Positions 22,128-33,010 of a DNA stretch of 64,000 bases are shown in pieces. Origin of the DNA: Vombatus ursinus (lineage: Eukaryota > Chordata > Mammalia > Diprotodontia > Vombatidae). Each line of letters opens with the position of its first letter. The stretch's first letter is position 1. The stretch spans positions 39,026,352 through 39,090,351 of the forward strand of contig NW_020954599.1 in the NCBI RefSeq assembly GCF_900497805.2, written 5' to 3'. The translations under genes were made by a program, and so were the position numbers. A model generated the notes under the pieces. It was not told where the DNA came from. It was given only the letters and a program-made list of their open reading frames with translations, and did not search any database.

Positions 22128-23507
22128 ATAAAAAATAGTTTTTAAAAATCCCCAAATAAATTTTATGAAATGGAAATAAATTGAGTGATAATTATATGTG
22201 CAATTGAAGCTATCATCTGGAGAACTTTGATAAGGTTAATTTTATCTGAGGCCCTGGAAAGAAATCCAAAATTTCACACTGGATTCTGGAGTTGTACCTC
22301 AACCCTGAATTCTTCATCCTGACAAACTATTCAATGATCTACTAAATGGGTTATTAACCAGGGATCTGTGAACATGTACCGATGCATGCATGCATGTATG
22401 TATACATATACACTTACATATATATGGACACATGTGCATCTATACACATATATTTTGTATAGACATATACATATTGTATAACTATTTCAATATAAATGGT
22501 TTCTTTTGTAATTCTATATATTTTTAACTCACTGTTTTTTTTTTCTGACTAGGGGCTCATAGGCTTTACCAGACTCTCAGGGTCCATGACAAAGACCATT
22601 TGTCTTTATCAGTCAAGGAATGTTAAGAATATATGCTCCAGTAGCATATTGAGCATACAAAACTACCATTGAACAACTTAAATATACATATATATGTATA
22701 TATGTACATATGTATGTGGAGAGAGAAACATGTGCTTCCTCACACAGTTGTATGAATTCTTAGTAAATGAAAAGCAAAAGAAAATCAGAAATTTGCAAAC
22801 ATTAATTAACCACGGTTAAATGATTCATCATAATCATTGCTCTGATTTATTTCTATCATGCTGATCTATTACTTGTGTTACATAAAAGAACCTCAATATG
22901 CCAATTCATTTGGGATTAATTCTAATGTTATCTTATTCAAGACAACACACCAAATTAGAGCAGACTATATAGATTTGCTCATAACCATCAACTGAATGCA
23001 AACAAATCTTGAACACATGCTTTTACACTGCATCTTTGCTTAATTATATCAATTTGCCCCAAGCATTTTGCTGTGAAAAGTAATTGAAAATAATGTCATA
23101 TGTCTTATTTTCATCAAATATATATTTTTAGTAAATCTACGTATCTCCACAATTCATCAAATGGGCTTCTTTAATTCATCATAATTGAATCCAAGAGTGT
23201 CTTTAAATTAGTTTAGTTTTGTCAATGTCTTTGCTATTATTGATTCATAAAATTAATCTTCCAATTCTCAAAATGAATAATTAATAAATTACTATTTTCC
23301 ATTGAATTGAATCTTTATTTTCTTCTGTACTAACATATCACTACAGTGTCCTTTCATAGAATGAAGGTAATGAACAGTGGCTATAAAGGGTTTTGGCACT
23401 GACATGCAAGCCTGGGCAGATCCTAACCAGTCAGAAAGTTCTCAAGTACAGTACAAGGATGGATAGTATGTCTGAAGTCTGAGGGACAGTCTAACCAATT
23501 TTAGAGA
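22128..23507. other. Unique AT-rich sequence with two microsatellites
   Basis: Microsatellites of ATGC/CATA type lie at about 22383-22470 and of TATG type at about 22682-22722. The stretch 22750-23330 is unusually rich in ATTA/TAAT motifs without any repeat signature; I treat it only as a candidate conserved non-coding segment. No gene is seen. Confidence 0.45.
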
Positions 23508-23766
23508 GGTATAAACTTGGAAATGACCTCAGATGCTATACAGCCAAACCCTCTCATTGAACACATGGAAAAAATGAGACCCATGGAAATTTAAGTTATG
23601 TATTATATGTAAAATTATCTTGAATCCTTAAAGTTTTATATACATATTAGTTATCATCGTCATCCTGAATATGTCACACAGAGGGTAATTATCAAAGGTA
23701 GAATTTGAACTCAGATGTCTTTGACTACAGAACTAGCATTCCTTCCAATCTGCTACACTGCCTTCA
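23508..23766 (+). repeat. MIR-type repeat with a CR1-like head, interrupted
   Basis: A 'cttggaaatgacctcagatg...caaaccctctcattgaacac' start is followed by 'aaaatgagacccatgg'. After about 75 bp of unrelated AT-rich sequence comes the MIR end: 'gtagaatttgaactcagatg', 'tccaatctgctacactgcc'. Confidence 0.65.
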
Positions 23767-24603
23767 TAAGAGGTTGTTATTATATTTTTCTCATAAATGA
23801 ATGGATAAATGAATTAATTTTATGCACAGCATTTTAAGAGTCAGTAGTCCCCTGCAGATATAGCATGTATTTACTCAGGAAAAGATTAGAAGTAAGCAGT
23901 TAAAGTTGGCAAGAAACTATCAGCAGACAAAAAAAAATTTCCAATAATGCTGATGCTCATATCAAATTTGTACCATGAAGTCTTTCATTTATATTGTATA
24001 CGACATTACCATTTGAGAAATGTCAGCTTTTAATTCCACCTTGACATCAAGTCATTACAATGTTAACACTCCATCAAAGAACAAATTACTATAGAAGGGA
24101 GACATTTTAGTACAGTGATGTGGAGCAAATGGACTGCTTGGTAGTGATTAGGTTTGCAAGGCAACTCTAGAGGTATTTATGACAGCATATGTATGACTTT
24201 GCAGTTGCATAAACCAAAGAATATTTGCTGTCATACTTTGACACATCTACTTTTATCAACCCACAGCACATCATGGCTAGACATAAATGTGAGATACGAC
24301 ACATCAGAAACATCTTAACACATTTTCTGAGAAAGAATGAGGGTTCCTATGAACAGAAACTTTCCTTTCCTTTCTATGCAGCAGTGAAAAATGATTACAG
24401 AGTACAGAAAACATACAACTTATTTTGTCATTATGTATATGGATATACAGATAGATCTGAAGATACATATTTTTGAAAGTGAGGTTTTTCCCCAATTGAT
24501 TGTACTTTTTTATTAAATTAACAGTGCTAAATTAATTTATAAAATTCCCTATTTTTAACAAAAATAATTTGGGATAGGCGGCCACTTTGTCACATCACTT
24601 TTT
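23767..24603. other. Unassigned AT-rich unique sequence
   Basis: An 83-codon open frame at 24225-24476 has no recognisable domain, and the frame on the opposite strand is almost as long. I consider both chance ORFs. Confidence 0.4.
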
Positions 24604-25205
24604 AAATTAGATTTTTTTTTAAATTATCAAGCATTTCATTTCCCTTCCCTCCACAAACCTCCACTAAAATATACAAAGGCCCTTATGACAAATATGAATA
24701 ATCAAGTAAAACAAAGTCCCATATTAGCTACATGCAAAAATATGACTCAGTCTATCACCTCTTTGTCAGGCGGTAGGTATCATTCTTAATCATTAGTCCT
24801 CTGGAATCATGGTTTATCATTTAATTGGCAAGAGGTCTGAAATATTACAAAATCATTAATTTTTGCATTGTTGTTATAGCATAAATTCTTTTCCTGGCTC
24901 TTCTCACTTTCTCACATACTCAAAGGAGATATTTGCAAAGCCTATAGCACATTGGTTGGCATGTAGTAGTTACTATATTATTAACTATTATTATTTACTC
25001 TGCACCAGCTATACAATTTTCTCAATTTTCTCTGAACCCTCTTTCATCATTTCTTTCAGAACAATAGTATTTTATTGCATTTACATGTCACAATTTGTTG
25101 AGCATTTCCCCAAATTCCCCAAATACTCTCTTTATTTCTAGTTCTTTGTTGGTATAAACAGAGCTGCTATAAATACTTTTTTTTTTACATAGAAGACTTT
25201 TTCTC
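24604..25205 (-). mobile_element. Old L1 3' fragment, interrupted by a SINE tail
   Basis: On the minus strand it is the end of ORF2 and the 3' UTR of an old L1. The 'ataaacagagctgctataaatac', 'caatttgttgagcatttcccca' and 'atagtattttattgcatttac' blocks (plus-strand reading) parallel the better copies at 2770-2880 and 26340-26460. A MAR1-like SINE tail sits at about 24919-24998. Confidence 0.78.
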
Positions 25206-25262
25206 TCTCTTACTTTGGCCTCTTACTTGACTTTTATATATCTCCACACCTGTTTGAGTAAT

Positions 25263-25302
25263 TCTTTCTGTCTCTTTGTGTCTGTCTCTGTTTCTCTGTC
25301 TA

Positions 25303-25333
<31 letters not shown>

Positions 25334-25375
25334 CTGTGTCTGTGTGTCTGTGTGTATCTGTGTGATGTGTTGATA
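25263..25375. repeat. TCTG / TG-rich microsatellite
   Basis: Mixed 'tctgtctc' units lead into a (TG)n core (about 25304-25332) and 'tgtgtctg' units. The minus-strand ORF here is a repeat translation. Confidence 0.93.
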
Positions 25376-25775
25376 TGCTCTGGGGATTCAAAGACAAAAT
25401 GAAAAATGGTTTCTCTTCTTAAAGAGCTTACAATATACTATGAAACTGTTAAGAGCAATACCTGAGAATAGTGTGGTTTGTGGTCTTTTTGCTGTAATCT
25501 GAATGAATTGTGGAGTCTTGAGCAGGCCCCCTGTAGATGCTTCATGTTAGTAGTAGGGTTTTTTGTTTGTTTGATTTTTTTTTAAGTTGCTTTAGATCAA
25601 TGGCTTTATGTAAATGCCCACAACTTTCTATCAAACCTGAGGCAATGAGTTTGCCCCCACCTGTCAATAAGCAAAATTTAAAAAAAATTAGCAAACAACC
25701 CCAAACTCTAGCCAAAGAGGTCCATTAAATTGTTTTGTTTAGTGGCTGCAAAATCAAGCCCTTTTTGGTGCAGAT
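25376..25775. other. Unassigned sequence
   Basis: Nothing recognised. Confidence 0.4.
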
Positions 25776-25876
25776 TACATATACATATATATATATATGT
25801 ATGTATGTGTGTATATATATGTATATTTATATGTGTATATATACACACGTATAAATATACACACATATATATATAG
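25776..25876. repeat. TA/TATG microsatellite
   Basis: Alternating 'atatat', 'gtatgtat' and 'acacat' units adjoin the 3' end of the next L1. The repeat may derive from that L1's tail. Confidence 0.9.
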
Positions 25877-25879
25877 TTT

Positions 25880-27047
25880 TAATTAAATTAAAAATCTTAA
25901 ATTCTAATTTAATTTCTCATCAAAAATATTTTTGAGGTGAAAATTATCTCTCTCCCTCCACCCTCTCCCCTACCCATTGAGAAGCAAGAAATACAATACC
26001 TAGTATATATGCTAAGTAATGCAAAACATGTTTCCACATTAGCCATGTTGTGGAAGGTGGAGGTTAGCAAGAAAAATAAAGAGAAGAAAATATTCTTCAA
26101 TCAGCACTGAGAGTCCATCAGTTCTCTTTCTGGAGGTAGATAGCATTTTTCATCACATATCCTTTGGAATTGTCGTGGGTCATGTTATTGATCAGAGTTG
26201 CTAAGTCTTTCACAGTTGATTTTCATTGCAATATTGCTATTGTTGTGTACAATGTTTCCTGGTTCTTCTCACTTCACTTTGCATGATTTAATATGTTTTC
26301 TCAGGTTTTTCTGAAAATATCTCCATCATTTCTTGTAACCCAAAAGCATTCTGTCATATTCATATACAATAACTTGTTCAGTCATTCCCCAATTGATGGG
26401 CAGCTCCTCTGTTTTCAATTCTTTGCCACTACAAAAAGAGCTGCTGTAAATATTTTTGTACATATAGGTTCTTTTCCTTTTTCTTTGATCTCTTTGGGGT
26501 ATAGCTCTAGTAGTGGTATTGCTGGGTTAAAGGGTATGCACAATTATATGATGCTTTAGGCATAGTTCCAAATTGTCCTCAAGAGTGTTTGGGATGATTC
26601 ATAGCTCCACCAACAATGCATCAGTATACCTGTATTTTCCACATCCCCTCTATCATTTGTCATTTTTCTTTTTGGTCATTTTGGCCAATTTGATAGGTGT
26701 GAAAGGGTACCTCAGGGTTGTTTTAATTTGTAATTCTCTAATAATGATTCAAAGCATTTTTATTTGATTACTGATAACTTTGATTTCTTCTTTTGAAAAC
26801 TTCCTGTTCATATCCTTTGACCATTTATCATTTGAGGAATGATTCTTATCTTTATCGATTTAGTTCAGTTCTCTATATATTTGGGAAATGGAACTTTTAT
26901 TAAAAAAAACTTACTGTAAAATTTCCTGCTTTTCTTCTTATTTTGACTGTATTGGTTTTGTTTGTGCAAAATCTTTTCAATTTAATATAATAAAAATTAT
27001 CCATTTTACTTCCTATGACCCTTTCTATCTCTTATTTGATCATTCAC
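25880..27047 (-). mobile_element. Old L1 3' fragment (ORF2 C-terminus and 3' UTR)
   Basis: On the minus strand it covers about 0.7 kb of ORF2 C-terminal sequence and the 3' UTR. The plus-strand wording 'cttgttcagtcattccccaa', 'ctacaaaaagagctgctgta' and 'ttttggccaatttgataggt' parallels the copy at 2760-3120. It is more diverged, so older, and 5'-truncated near 27047. Confidence 0.9.
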
Positions 27048-27096
27048 AATCAGAGGTTAAGTGACTTGCCCAGGGTCACACAGCTACTCAGTGTCA
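27048..27096. repeat. MIR core fragment
   Basis: 'gaggttaagtgacttgccca' followed by 'gggtcacacagctactcagtgtc' is the conserved MIR core. Only about 45 bp remain, wedged between two L1 pieces. Confidence 0.75.
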
Positions 27097-27222
27097 CTGG
27101 TATCAGTTCATTTATGTTTTTGAATTCTTCATAATCATCTCTATCTATGGAATAGTAATGTTCCATTACATTCATATACCATGACTGGTTTAACCATTCC
27201 CTAACTGATGTCCTCAGTTTTT
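27097..27222 (-). mobile_element. L1 3' fragment fused to a retropseudogene
   Basis: About 125 bp of the late L1 region ('tatcagttcatttatgtttt', 'gttccattacattcatatac', 'cattccctaactgatg') are read on the minus strand. The upstream edge (minus-strand 5' side) joins FBXO-like sequence directly at 'cctcagttttt'. It duplicates part of what is present in 25880-27047, so it is an independent fragment. Confidence 0.7.
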
Positions 27223-27705
27223 GCTGTAAGGGTCTCAGGCTGTCTCCTGAAAGGGTTCTTCCCCTTCTGCAGGACTATGTTTCCTAGTGACCTCAAGACC
27301 AATGGTGATGCTACTGTTGGTGACCTTTGGGCCATACCAGCTACCCCAGAACTGAGTAGCTTTGCTTCCATGCTGGAATTGGATATAGAGGACTCTTGGC
27401 AGGGTATTTGGAGAATGTGTAGGATACCTCTTTCCATTTGGCACTATCCCTGTGCTTGATGTACTCTGGGGCTGACGTGAAATCAACCAGGACCTCACAG
27501 TTATCTGACAACAATTTCACACAGATATGGTAGCTGCAGCCACAGTCATTTCTGGTGGCAAACCAGTCCTTGATCACATCTGGCTTCACCACATCCATCA
27601 ATTCCTTCAAATATCCCTTGGCTTTCAGGTCCACCCACTGAGACTTGAGGCAGATACTAGGGAGACATGAGATGGTTTTCAGCTGTAAGGTCTGCTCAGT
27701 AGTGG
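27223..27705 (-). pseudogene. Retropseudogene of an FBA-domain F-box gene (FBXO6/FBXO44/FBXO2 family)
   Basis: The family encodes SCF ubiquitin-ligase adaptors whose FBA domain binds N-glycans on misfolded glycoproteins. On the minus strand the segment from about 27670 to the stop at 27235 encodes the C-terminal half of the domain: CLKSQWVDLKAKGYLKELMD, VIKDWFATRNDCGCSYHICV, AKWKEVSYTFSKYP, then in another frame LYIQFQHGS and FWGSWYGPKVTNSSITIG, ending in a short charged tail and a stop. A frame change falls near 27380. No intron interrupts about 145 codons, the F-box half is absent and no clear poly(A) tail remains. VTNSSITIG favours FBXO44, the C-terminal extension favours FBXO6. It is a 5'-truncated processed copy, not functional. 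Confidence 0.85.
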
Positions 27706-27744
27706 GCTGTGCCCTTCCCCATTGGTGAAGATGTAATTTCTGAA

Positions 27745-27835
27745 TAATTAATCATTTTATTAATCATGCCAGCAGATAATTAATAAAAAGGGTCAGTGGA
27801 ACTCTCAAAAGCCAAAGATCCAGCTTACATTTCTA
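27745..27835 (+). repeat. Unnamed dispersed repeat, copy 2
   Basis: 'attaatcattttattaatca' then 'tgccagcagataattaataa', followed by 'gtcagtggaactctcaaaag' and 'ccaaagatcc', resembles the block at 20165-20275. The family is unknown to me. Confidence 0.5.
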
Positions 27836-27985
27836 TTATATGTAGTCATTACAAGAAAAAACAGCTGAAAGAGTGTACATCCATGTTCCTTCACATTTAA
27901 GACAGCAAATCAGTATGTATTTACTATTGATGGTAAATCCATAGTATGATCTTCATATCTGTTAGCTAGTATATATGTATCTATC
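27836..27985. other. Unassigned sequence
   Basis: Nothing recognised. Confidence 0.4.
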
Positions 27986-28060
27986 ATAGAATCATAAAAT
28001 TACAAAACTGGAAGAGAACTCAGAGGTCATTTAGAACAATTCCTATGAAACCTTTTTAAT
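27986..28060 (-). repeat. CR1/L3-like LINE 3' tail, reverse orientation
   Basis: 'atagaatcataaaattacaa' then 'aactggaagagaactcagag', 'gtcatttagaacaattcct' is the reverse complement of the tail seen forward at 43795-43856 ('ctgaggtcccttccaactcc...'). Confidence 0.65.
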
Positions 28061-28064
28061 TTGA

Positions 28065-28160
28065 TCTATAATTTCCCTTTTTGTATTCCCAGAGCTTAGC
28101 ACTGTTCCTGGCACATAGTAGGTGCTTAATAAATGTTTATTGACTATTTATTGACAATAG
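28065..28160 (+). repeat. L2 LINE 3' end
   Basis: 'tcccagagcttagcactgtt', 'cctggcacatagtaggtgct' and 'taataaatgtttattgac' are the hallmark of the L2 3' terminus. Confidence 0.8.
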
Positions 28161-29536
28161 GCAGGGGTATGGTAGAGGACAGTCTAACCATCTTTCAAGA
28201 GCCCATTGTCAAATTTTCAATGAGAGCACTTATACCCCAGAAAGTAACAGTAATCAGAGCATAGTTTATTGTTTTGTTTATTGGGGGAGAGGTGTCAAAC
28301 ATGCCATCCAAAACAGATTAAAATTTAATTGGGAAATATTTAATGAAACAAATAAACATTCAATAAAGCAGATAATATTTCATTTTAAAACTGCTAATAT
28401 GTGACCTAAAAGGATCCTTCTTTATGGCTTAGTGCACCACATTTCCATTTTAATTTGATGCTGCTGGCCTAGATTCAAGAAAAGTGTTAAAAATGCGGAC
28501 TCAACTTAAAAATGAGTTGTTAAACAGTTGTTAAACATTTACTAACATACCCCGGACAATAAGTGACTATCCACAAACTATCTGAAGGCTTTCAGTTATT
28601 GGGAATTTGTTTTCTATTTAACAACAAACAAACAAACAAAAAACTTTATAATGTACCAGGTCCACCATTGGATACCCACTCTGGGATTGTTGACTGCCAG
28701 TGCAGGATTTGCCCTACTAGTATCTGGAAATATCCCCTCTCTATACTGTGAGGGCAGAATGATTATATACAAAGAAAAGGATACAGGTAAGATTCCTGTT
28801 GATTCCTGTTGTGACAGGAAAGCTGAACTACAGAGAGCTTGGATGTGACCTGCAGACCCCCACACTGTGTTCCATCACTTTGCTACGTTTGTTAGTGTGA
28901 CTGCCCTCCTGATGTTCTAACCCAGGTGGCAGGCAGGAGAGAGAAGGTCCTGCTGGGAATGGGTTGAAACATTTCTCTGAAGTCTAGACACAGTAACCAC
29001 TATTTTAAGGGAAATGTGTAATGACACCATACTCCAGGTTAATATTGCAGCACATTTGTCTGAGGCAACTTTTGATGTTAAAGGTTTGGTCACTAGAGAC
29101 TCAGACGATGGCACTCTTGGGAATTATGACTGTGCTGTGAGTGGAAAGGTGGTGTAAAGAAAGGGAAACACGTGAATAAATATGGTTATATAACTTCTTT
29201 TAAGTTTATTTCATTTCAGTGAATAGTTGAAGTTGGAGATTTTTTTTTTTTACTTTTAGCAGCAAGTTGACAAGTTATTACTAATTAATAGAAGAGATGT
29301 CAAAAGTTGTTTCTCCTGCTTAATCACTGTATCTTTTAAATCACTTTATTTACTTTGGTCTGTAACTAGTCTATCCATAATTAGGTTTTGCTGCCCTAAC
29401 CAGGTTTTAAAATATGAGTCATGTAATTACTAAAATAAAGAGTTATTTAGCACCACTTTTGAATTGTTTCCCTTCCTTAAACTAACACCAGTTATGATTA
29501 GTCTATATATTTCTTTCATTATTGTTTTATGTTATT
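28161..29536. other. Unique sequence with a weak coding-like patch
   Basis: The patch 28640-29160 (plus strand) is less AT-rich and has short open stretches in several frames (for example WIPTLGLLTASAGFALLVSG at about 28660, and NYDCAVSGKVV before a stop at about 29155). I cannot match it to a family. It could be a decayed retrocopy or an unknown repeat. The rest holds nothing recognisable. Confidence 0.3.
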
Positions 29537-29780
29537 TCCTGGGTCAGGACCTCATTTCACTTGTGACCCCATTTGGACTTTTCTTGGCAAAGACACTGGA
29601 GTGATTTACCATTTCCTTCTCCAGCTCATTTTAAAGATGAGGAAACTGAGGCAAACAGTGTGAAGTGACTTCCTCAGGGTCATACATCTAGTGAGTGTCT
29701 GAAACTTGATTTGAACTCAGGAAGATGAGTCTTCCTGACTAGAGGCCTGGCACTCTATCCACTGTACCAACTAGCTGTTC
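29537..29780 (-). repeat. RTE-tailed marsupial SINE (SINE1-type)
   Basis: On the minus strand the tRNA-like head ('gaacagctagttggtacagt', 'ggatagagtgccaggcc') is followed by 'cctcatctttaaaatgagct', 'ggagaaggaaatgg' and 'ccaagaaaagtccaaatggg', a tail shared with RTE/BovB-like LINEs. It is nearly full length but lost its terminal AAC repeats. Confidence 0.88.
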
Positions 29781-29785
29781 TACTG

Positions 29786-30066
29786 TATTAAGTGCTTTAC
29801 AAATATTATCTCATTATCTATTTCTATTAGATATCTCATTATCTCATATCTATTATCTCATTTGCTCCTCACGACAACCCTATGAGATAGGTGCTATTAT
29901 TAACTTTTTACAATTATTGTTAATTTTTTTACACTTGAGGAAACTGAGGTAGACAAAGGTTAAATGATTTGCCTAGTGTCACACAGTAAGTAAGTGTTAG
30001 AGGCCAGATTTGAATTCAAGTCTTCTTGACTCCAGGCCCAGTGCTTTCTCCACTGCACCACCTAGG
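29786..30066 (+). repeat. MIR-family SINE
   Basis: 'taagtgctttacaaatatta', 'cctcacgacaaccctatgag', 'gaaactgaggtagacaaagg', 'gtcacacagtaagtaagtgt', 'gccagatttgaattcaagtc' and 'tccactgcaccacctagg' follow the full MIR order. A duplicated ATCTCATT stretch lies at about 29808-29860. Confidence 0.9.
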
Positions 30067-30102
30067 ATTGCAGACTAAGGAATGACAACATTATTTGGTA
30101 AT

Positions 30103-30350
30103 TAGCAACCTTGAAGAGATCACTTTTACTGGAGTGAAGGTGGAAAAAGCCTAATAACAATGTTGGAAAGGGATGAGTTATGTGATAACGTAATAAAGAC
30201 AATGAATGTGGACTATTTGGAGAAGTTTGGAGGTAAATGGAAAACGTTGTAATTCTAGGGGGTAGTAAGTTCAGGTGAAGCCATTTTGTTTGGGGTTGTA
30301 TTTTAAATAGGATTAGCATCTTATTGGTGGAGTATTGGTAGAGACAGAAA
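30103..30350 (+). repeat. Ancient GA-rich mammalian repeat segment
   Basis: 'gcaaccttgaagagatcact', 'ggagtgaaggtggaaaaagc', 'tgtggactatttggagaagt' and 'ttggaggtaaatgg' follow the wording of a widespread ancient mammalian repeat. I recognise the pattern but cannot give its database name with confidence. The 114-codon minus-strand ORF at 30321-30665 is antisense to GA-rich sequence and not a gene. Confidence 0.5.
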
Positions 30351-30726
30351 GAAAGAGAAAAACATATATAGAGTAATAAAAGACGCCAGGCAGGGTAGTG
30401 AATAGAATGAATTCCTATAGAACACTAGAGAAAAGATGGGATTAAGACCACATGTTGTAAGGTGGAAAGAAAGGGGAAGGAGATGGGTCAAGCATAAAGA
30501 TATGCAAAAGTATGGGCATGAATACAACACAATAGTGGAAATGAGGAAATTGTTTATACAATTGCAAGGATCCTGACAGGCTATCCAAGATGAGTGAGGA
30601 AAACTTGATAGAAGTAAGAGGGATGTTTGAAAAAGCTGAGGTGAATTATCTGTTAAAGAAAACAAAGTATTATTTCTTCATCAGAAATCAGCTAAAGTTT
30701 GTTTTTATGAATTTGTAATTGACTTG

Positions 30727-30947
30727 GAGGCAGCTGGGGGCCTGGTGTCAGAGTTCAAATTTGGCCTCAGACACTTAATAGCTGCATGATCCTGGGCAAG
30801 TCAACTAACCTCTGGTTGTCTTAATCCGCTGGAGAAGAAAATGGCAGATAGTTATCTTTGCCAAGAAAACCCTATGAACAGTATTGGCTTGCTAGTCAAT
30901 GGAGTCACAAAGAGTTGGACACTACTGAATGATTGAACAGCAAAAAG
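30727..30947 (+). repeat. RTE-tailed marsupial SINE (SINE1-type)
   Basis: The head 'gaggcagctgggggcctgg', B-box 'gagttcaaatttggcc' and core 'cctgggcaagtcaactaacc' are followed by the RTE-like tail: 'ccaagaaaaccctatgaac', 'gagtcacaaagagttggaca', 'ctactgaatgattgaacagc'. Part of the head is deleted. Confidence 0.88.
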
Positions 30948-32574
30948 TTAATAAAGCAACATTTGTAAGGTACAAAAACAAACAAAAACAGAACTTTTCA
31001 TTTCATGCTTCCATTTACTTCTCTTTTCTAGATGTAGAATCATTTTTTGTTGGTTTTGTTTTGTTTTGTTTTTGTCTACTTCACAGATATCTACTTCTAT
31101 CTTTGAATGTCTGTACATGGTGTGTCTTTATTGGGAAAACCCTCCCACTTGTACTCCAGTAAAATCTTAACACAGGCTACTATTAAAGATAAACTGTGTG
31201 CCTAAAATAAGGACTTTTAATTTTTTTTTTCCATTTTTGGTGTTCTAATCTGCTAACCAGGCTCTCAACCGGGTTAACTCTCAATCTGCTAACCTATGGC
31301 TCTCAAAATTTCAAATATGCCAAACTACAATGGTCTAAAGTAACATTAAATTTAGCATTGCATAAGTTTCTTTTGATGCCAAATTGCTCTTCCTTCCTTC
31401 CTTCCTTCCTTCCTCTCTTTAGTGAAATATTTCCTGGGACAAGTAATTGTATTTCATCTTTTTCTTCAAACTGTGCCTGGGAAATGTCCCTCATTTTTAT
31501 TTAATTCTAAGAATTTTTAATAAGACATACATACCATTAATATTTAAATTCACTTATAAAATTGTTCTTTTATAGTATTTGTTTAGTTTTATAACTCAAC
31601 TCAAGCTCAATGCATTAGCATTTCAGGGAGAGAGGCCGAGTTAAGAAATCTTATCTCTCAGTGTAAATGGAGTTCATTTAGACTCATGTTCCACGTAAGA
31701 ATGTCCCCAAAGTCACTAAAGAAAATATCAGAAACCAGGCTTGTGATGGGGAAGGCATAATGAAAAGAGGCAATGTGAATAGTACACAAAATTATTACTT
31801 ATGATGGATGATTTTGTGCATTCAAGTTTGCTTTGCACTAGATTGACCTAAACTACTGTTAGGACGGAATAAATGAGCCCAAATGTGCATTCTTTACAAC
31901 CTCTTGTGAGAAATATACTGCAAGACAAAATATAAACAAACATCCTTAAAGACATATGCCATAGTTTATACGCACTTTCAGGATTTATTATTTTTTCCTC
32001 CCTAAGATCTGTGCCTGTGGCATTTGCCTCCATTGACACTGGGGGCTATTTGTATTGGTAATGCCTTTTTCATTCTGTGGAAACTGTAAGATTATTTGTG
32101 CCTCAAACGTAACTGGGAACAAGCCTTCATTTAGCAGCAGGATGCTCTTTTTTGGTGTGGCCTTATGACTATCAAGAGGAAGAGTTCCAGTTTGCAAATG
32201 AGACCTGGCATTTTAAAGAACAAATAGTTGAAAAGGAGTTACCTGCAGATGAATGAGTCTTGTGACTTAAGTGGTACAGAGAATTAACAGTGTTGAAAAT
32301 TCTTCTATACCAGTCTAGATTTATAATTCACATGTAAATTATGGCCTTTTATCAAGGTTCTTTAACTTGGGGTCATTTTGTTTTGTTGTGGTTTAATATT
32401 TGGATAACTACATTTGAATATAACTATTTTCCTTTGAAATCCCATGTCTTTTATTTTAGGCATTTAAAAGCATTTTTTTTTTCCTGAGGAGGGTGTAGAA
32501 TTCACCAGACTGCTACAATGTCCATTACACAAAATGAGGTTAAGAACTTCTACTCAAGATAATAATTTTCAATG
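30948..32574. other. Unique sequence, (TTCC)n at 31389-31414
   Basis: Apart from the short tetranucleotide repeat I recognise nothing. The 31620-32290 part has no repeat signature and mixed composition, and could be conserved non-coding DNA. Its open frames (63 and 69 codons) carry no known domain. Confidence 0.4.
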
Positions 32575-32698
32575 CTGAGTTGTTTAGTGACTTTCCCAAG
32601 ATCTCATAACTAGAAAGTTTCAGAGGCAGTACTTGAACTCAGGATCTTATAGCACCAATGTAGGCTATTCAGCCACAAAGTTACACTACTCTGTAAAT
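32575..32698 (+). repeat. MIR fragment
   Basis: 'gagttgtttagtgactttcc' then 'caagatctcataactagaaa', 'gaggcagtacttgaactcag' is a diverged MIR core and 3' part. Confidence 0.65.
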
Positions 32699-32699
32699 T

Positions 32700-33010
32700 G
32701 AAAAATAGTTTCTTGAGTATCTAGTATGTGCATGGCACTATGCTAGATGATGGGGACAGAAAAACAAATATGGGGGGGGGCAGGTAAGTGATGCAGTGGC
32801 GAGAACAATCAACTCTAGAGTCAGGAAGACCTGAGTTCAAATCCAGCCTTGGACACTTACTATCTGTGTGATCCTGGGCAAGTTACTTAACCCTTATTGC
32901 CACCTCTCCCAAAAAAAGAAAAAGAAAAAGAAAAAGAAAAAGAAAAGATAGGCAAATCTGAAACAATCCTGCCCTCAAGGGGCTTAATTCTACCAGAATC
33001 TATTGTATGA
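32700..33010 (+). repeat. Ancient mammalian repeat split by a SINE
   Basis: 'gagtatctagtatgtgcatg', 'gcactatgctagatgatggg' (left) and 'caatcctgccctcaaggggc' (right) are two halves of the same ancient repeat seen at 50228-50355 and 55335-55470. A SINE sits between them. Confidence 0.65.
32772..32944 (+). repeat. tRNA-derived marsupial SINE with (AAAAAG)n tail
   Basis: 'gggggggcaggtaagtgatg', 'cagtggcgagaacaatcaac', 'gacctgagttcaaatccagc' and 'cctgggcaagttacttaacc' end in an (AAAAAG)n tail at about 32913-32946. The tail indicates L1-type mobilisation. A target-site duplication is not clear. Confidence 0.88.

Noticed and set aside
29537-29780. tRNA gene candidates in the SINE heads
   Set aside because: A- and B-box-like words occur, but the heads sit on long SINE bodies and lack a tRNA 3' half and acceptor pairing.
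30321-30665. 114-codon minus-strand ORF
   Set aside because: Antisense to a GA-rich ancient repeat and flank; no motif, no codon signal.
31389-31414. (TTCC)n tract as a mobile-element boundary
   Set aside because: No element or duplication is visible on either side; a simple microsatellite is enough.
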